Shown one piece after another: positions 61,309 to 64,000 of a DNA stretch of 64,000 nt. The notes beneath the pieces were generated by a model, which did no database searches, had not been told where the DNA came from, and was given only the letters and a program-made list of their open reading frames with translations. A program made the translations under genes and the position numbers. Positions within the stretch are counted from its first letter, which is position 1, and every line of letters begins with the position of its first letter. The stretch is from Cepaea nemoralis. Taxonomy: Eukaryota > Mollusca > Gastropoda > Stylommatophora > Helicidae. Where the stretch lies: positions 398,501 to 462,500 of the forward strand of contig JACEFZ010017398.1 of NCBI GenBank assembly GCA_014155875.1. Reading direction: 5' to 3'.

Positions 61309-61334
61309 GAGAATATCAAAACTGTATTCATAGT

Positions 61335-61420
61335 GGAAGTCAGTATGGCCGAATAGATAAGAGCACTCGCTTTTAAACTTCCTGTGTGCTGATGCTAAGG
61401 TAGTGGGTTTAACCCCCATG
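61335..61420 (+). mobile_element. tRNA-like SINE head next to the LINE-C insertion
   Basis: 'gtatggccgaatagataaga' (A-box-like) and 'gtgggtttaacccccatg' (B-box-like) are 40 or so bp apart. The body that follows was not matched to other SINEs. Low confidence that it is a complete element. Confidence 0.45.
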
Positions 61421-62890
61421 CCAGTCAATTGAACTGAAATGTTGACTTCTCATCTGTGACCTGGGGATGTAAATTTACAAGTAACTCATAAGTCAGAGTG
61501 GGTTCGTGTCACAAAATGCCTGGAGATTTTAACCAAGAGATGTTGAATTTGCCAGATGCACACCCATCTCTCGGCCTACAGCGACTTTTCCAGTCAAAGG
61601 GGAATAATCCTAGTAATCTTTTACCTCTAAGGGGGGAAGGATTATGCCCTTGTGTTATGGAAAGTTCAAGAGATGTTGGTACAGGAACTCTTGTCCTGGT
61701 CGCGCAGTCGCAGTGACTGGAATGTGAATCGAGGGAGATGATTGCTGTTCTGGCCAGCTAGCAGGAGGTTCTGTGTGGTTGCCGTTATAGGAAGAATTGG
61801 TGCCAGTGTCAACATACGGTTTAAAGACTGTAGACATTACGTCCCTAGGTTGGACGAGGTCCCATAATTCAAACTGCCTAACCGAATAAAAGATTCTACC
61901 TTCCTGAGAGGAGTGATGGACAGTCACTTAAACCATAGTCCTGTGCCAGCATCAACAGTCTGGACAAACCAGCCAACGTGAGGTGATCCTATTGCCCATC
62001 ACCTGGTCAGTCATCTATGCCCTCAGAGCAGTTCCAGGATAAGTTATCCACCATTTATAACCAAGGCTTCTGGGCAAGTATCGTGTCCATGTGATCGTCC
62101 GGTTGTACCACTGTGTACCTACTCGACTACCACTCAACTGTGTCTGAGATCAGGCAACACTTGGTTCACTCGAATTAGGCTATCATAAATCTCTCCATAG
62201 ACCTTAGGCTATTGTGACTCTAGCCATGGACAGTCTTCGATTGGAAATCTAGCAATGGACATTGGACTTCTGTGAACTTTACGTAGAAGCTGTGCTACTA
62301 TACATATAGATTGTTTGGTTGGTGCCACTGTTGGTAGAGACACGAACTTTCACATACCCTGGGTGGCTGATAGAACCTGATGTATTAGCCAACTGACATT
62401 CTGGAATTATGTTATACCTTTTATGGAGGCATCTACATGATCAGAGGTGGGTGGAAATTCGGAGTATCATTTAGACACATGCTCTGGTATCCTGGTCACA
62501 TTATCCTGACTTGCTGTCAACTTGGAGGAGGTGATATCTGGTCGAAGACTGAGGACCTGCAGCGAGAAGCTAAGAGCTAAGTGACATTCCTATGTGGTGT
62601 GATGCTCTAGCATGTGTACAATGATGACATCCTGCTTAGTGGCAGCCTCCACTAAATCTGTCTTGTAGCGATTAGCTCACACCAGACAGATCTGCACTAC
62701 ATCCACATTATCTTCACTCTTTGTACAATACATTTTTATTGTTGAGTTTGTAGATGCCAGAGTTGCGTCATTTATTCAGGACGATGTTTGAAAGGGTAAC
62801 ATCCCTTGGTCGGTTGTGAGAGAGATAGGTATCCGAAGACTGGTGGGGTCGTAGACTGAAATTGTCCCAGTCCCAGATCTGAAGACATCC
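61421..62890. other. Gene-free stretch
   Basis: I found no SPG7 exon, LINE motif or tandem repeat here. A 66-codon frame at about 61516-61713 has no recognised family. The moderate GC and lack of ORFs over 1.4 kb would fit an LTR fragment or plain intron. I cannot tell which. Confidence 0.35.
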
Positions 62891-62997
<107 letters not shown>

Positions 62998-62998
62998 C

Positions 62999-63431
62999 AC
63001 TAGCTGACCCGGCCTGGCTTCGCCCAGTCCCTGGAGGGGATCTATCTATCTATCAGTCTGTCTGTCTGTCTGCTTGTTTGTTTGTCTGTCTGTCTGTCTG
63101 GCTGACCCGGCCCGGCTTCACCCAGTCCCTGGTGGGGAGCATCTCAATTAATTCATATAAGTAGTCATATAAACTCCCGTCCCCGACTATCTGTATGTCT
63201 GTCTGTCTATCTGTCTGTCTGTCTGACCCGGCCCGGCTTCGCCTAGTCCCTGGTGGGGAGCATCTCATTTAATTCATATAAGTAGTCACATAAGCTCCCG
63301 TTCCCGACTATCTGTCTGTCTGTCTATCTGTCTGTCTGTCTGTCTGAGCCGGCCTGGCTTCACCCAGTCCCTGGTGGGGAGCATCTCATTTAATTCATAT
63401 AAGTAGTCATATAAGCTCCCGTTCCCTACTA

Positions 63432-63469
<38 letters not shown>

Positions 63470-64000
63470 GTGGATTTGCCCAGCTCCTGGCGCACAGTAA
63501 CTTAAAAGAATGTCCTTCCACACACCATCCATTATTTTTAATGAAAACTGTTTTTAATCACCTACATGACTGTAGATAACTTCTTTAAGCATAAAAAGAT
63601 GAGTTACAATGTTATGCATTATGCATTATTTTTATGAAAACTTTGAAAATGACTTAAAGATTATATCATTATTTATTATAACTCATATACCTGTAAATAA
63701 CTATAGACAAAGAGTTTATAAATCTGTGAAAACTATGCAACAATATGACTATAAAGTATATAGAAATGTTATTAAAAGTTATGCCCCTTGAAATAACTTT
63801 TCTAGAGTTAAGTCCCTTTGCTATATAGAAATTATAATGAAAAATGAAATATTAAATTTTAGTAAGTAAGTAGCCGATGTTACACTAAAAAACTATGACA
63901 GAAAGTTGCACAGGAATGAAAAGAAGACGTGTAGAAAATTTCATCTTAATCGGATGGACCGTTCGCGAACGCATAAAGAACGGACGGACACACATCGCCT
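62999..64000 (+). repeat. TAGCTGACCCGGC-type interspersed repeat, second copy (truncated by window end)
   Basis: Starts 'actagctgacccggcctggc'. Four units of (CTGT)n plus 'cccggcttc.cccagtccct', 'ggtggggagcatctcattta' and 'attcatataagtagtcatat' follow. Unique AT-rich DNA comes next (63594-63823; it aligns with 47040-47340). The terminal module 'gtagaaaatttcatcttaat', then 'cggatggaccgttcgcgaac', runs to the window end. It lacks the 78-bp insert of the 46-kb copy. No coding sequence. Confidence 0.85.

Noticed and set aside
61498..61716. 72-residue ORF as a possible downstream SPG7 exon
   Set aside because: No AAA or M41 motif and no convincing splice sites at its edges.

Overview
The window is eukaryotic, animal-type genomic DNA. 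It has spliced exons with GT-AG boundaries, tRNA-derived SINEs with poly(A) tails, several LINE clades, a hAT DNA transposon, a Gypsy-type LTR element with a proline-tRNA primer site, and long micro- and minisatellites. There are no operons, ribosome binding sites or prokaryotic genes. The repeat mix (RTE, Tx1/L1-like and Ingi-like LINEs, stand-alone RNase H fragments) looks lophotrochozoan, perhaps a mollusc. That is an inference from general knowledge, not a measurement.

The only host protein coding I can support is paraplegin (SPG7), the mitochondrial inner-membrane m-AAA protease, on the + strand and in an unexpected order. The C-terminal exon is at 3968-4120, followed by a poly(A) signal near 5326. 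Three internal exons lie about 48 kb downstream at 52401-52527, 53733-53882 and 55664-55809. The last carries the Walker A motif and a one-base frameshift. This means either tandem SPG7 copies, the second possibly a pseudogene, or a scaffold-order error.

Everything else is mobile DNA, much of it nested with readable target-site duplications (TSDs). 0-16 kb: RTE-type LINE fragments, SINEs, RNase H fragments and three minisatellites. A nearly full-length RTE LINE (7113-10499, minus) sits inside an older LINE that was also hit by an RNase H element. 16.5-26.4 kb: a Tx1/L1-like LINE whose ORF1 is split by a hAT transposon (17070-20313, 8-bp TSD) and whose ORF2 is split by a SINE and a 2.4-kb insert. 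The hAT itself carries an inverted fragment of its own 3' end. 26.4-36 kb: direct repeats, a satellite-associated repeat, a minus-strand LINE (28496-31611) and AT-rich DNA. 36.1-45.9 kb: a Gypsy element with 3.4-kb LTRs, a long gag-protease ORF, no reverse transcriptase and no integrase core. 46-52 kb: more repeats. 56480-61308: a full-length Ingi-like LINE with an intact 1283-residue EN-RT-RNase H ORF, a 14-bp TSD and a candidate HDV-like ribozyme at its first nucleotide.

Nothing here reads as a host defence or metabolic system. The most interesting items are the intact LINE with its possible ribozyme, the gag-only Gypsy with near-identical LTRs, repeated copy-back scars where nearby flanking sequence was pasted into elements, and a stretch of Tn5/Nextera adapter that suggests an assembly artefact.
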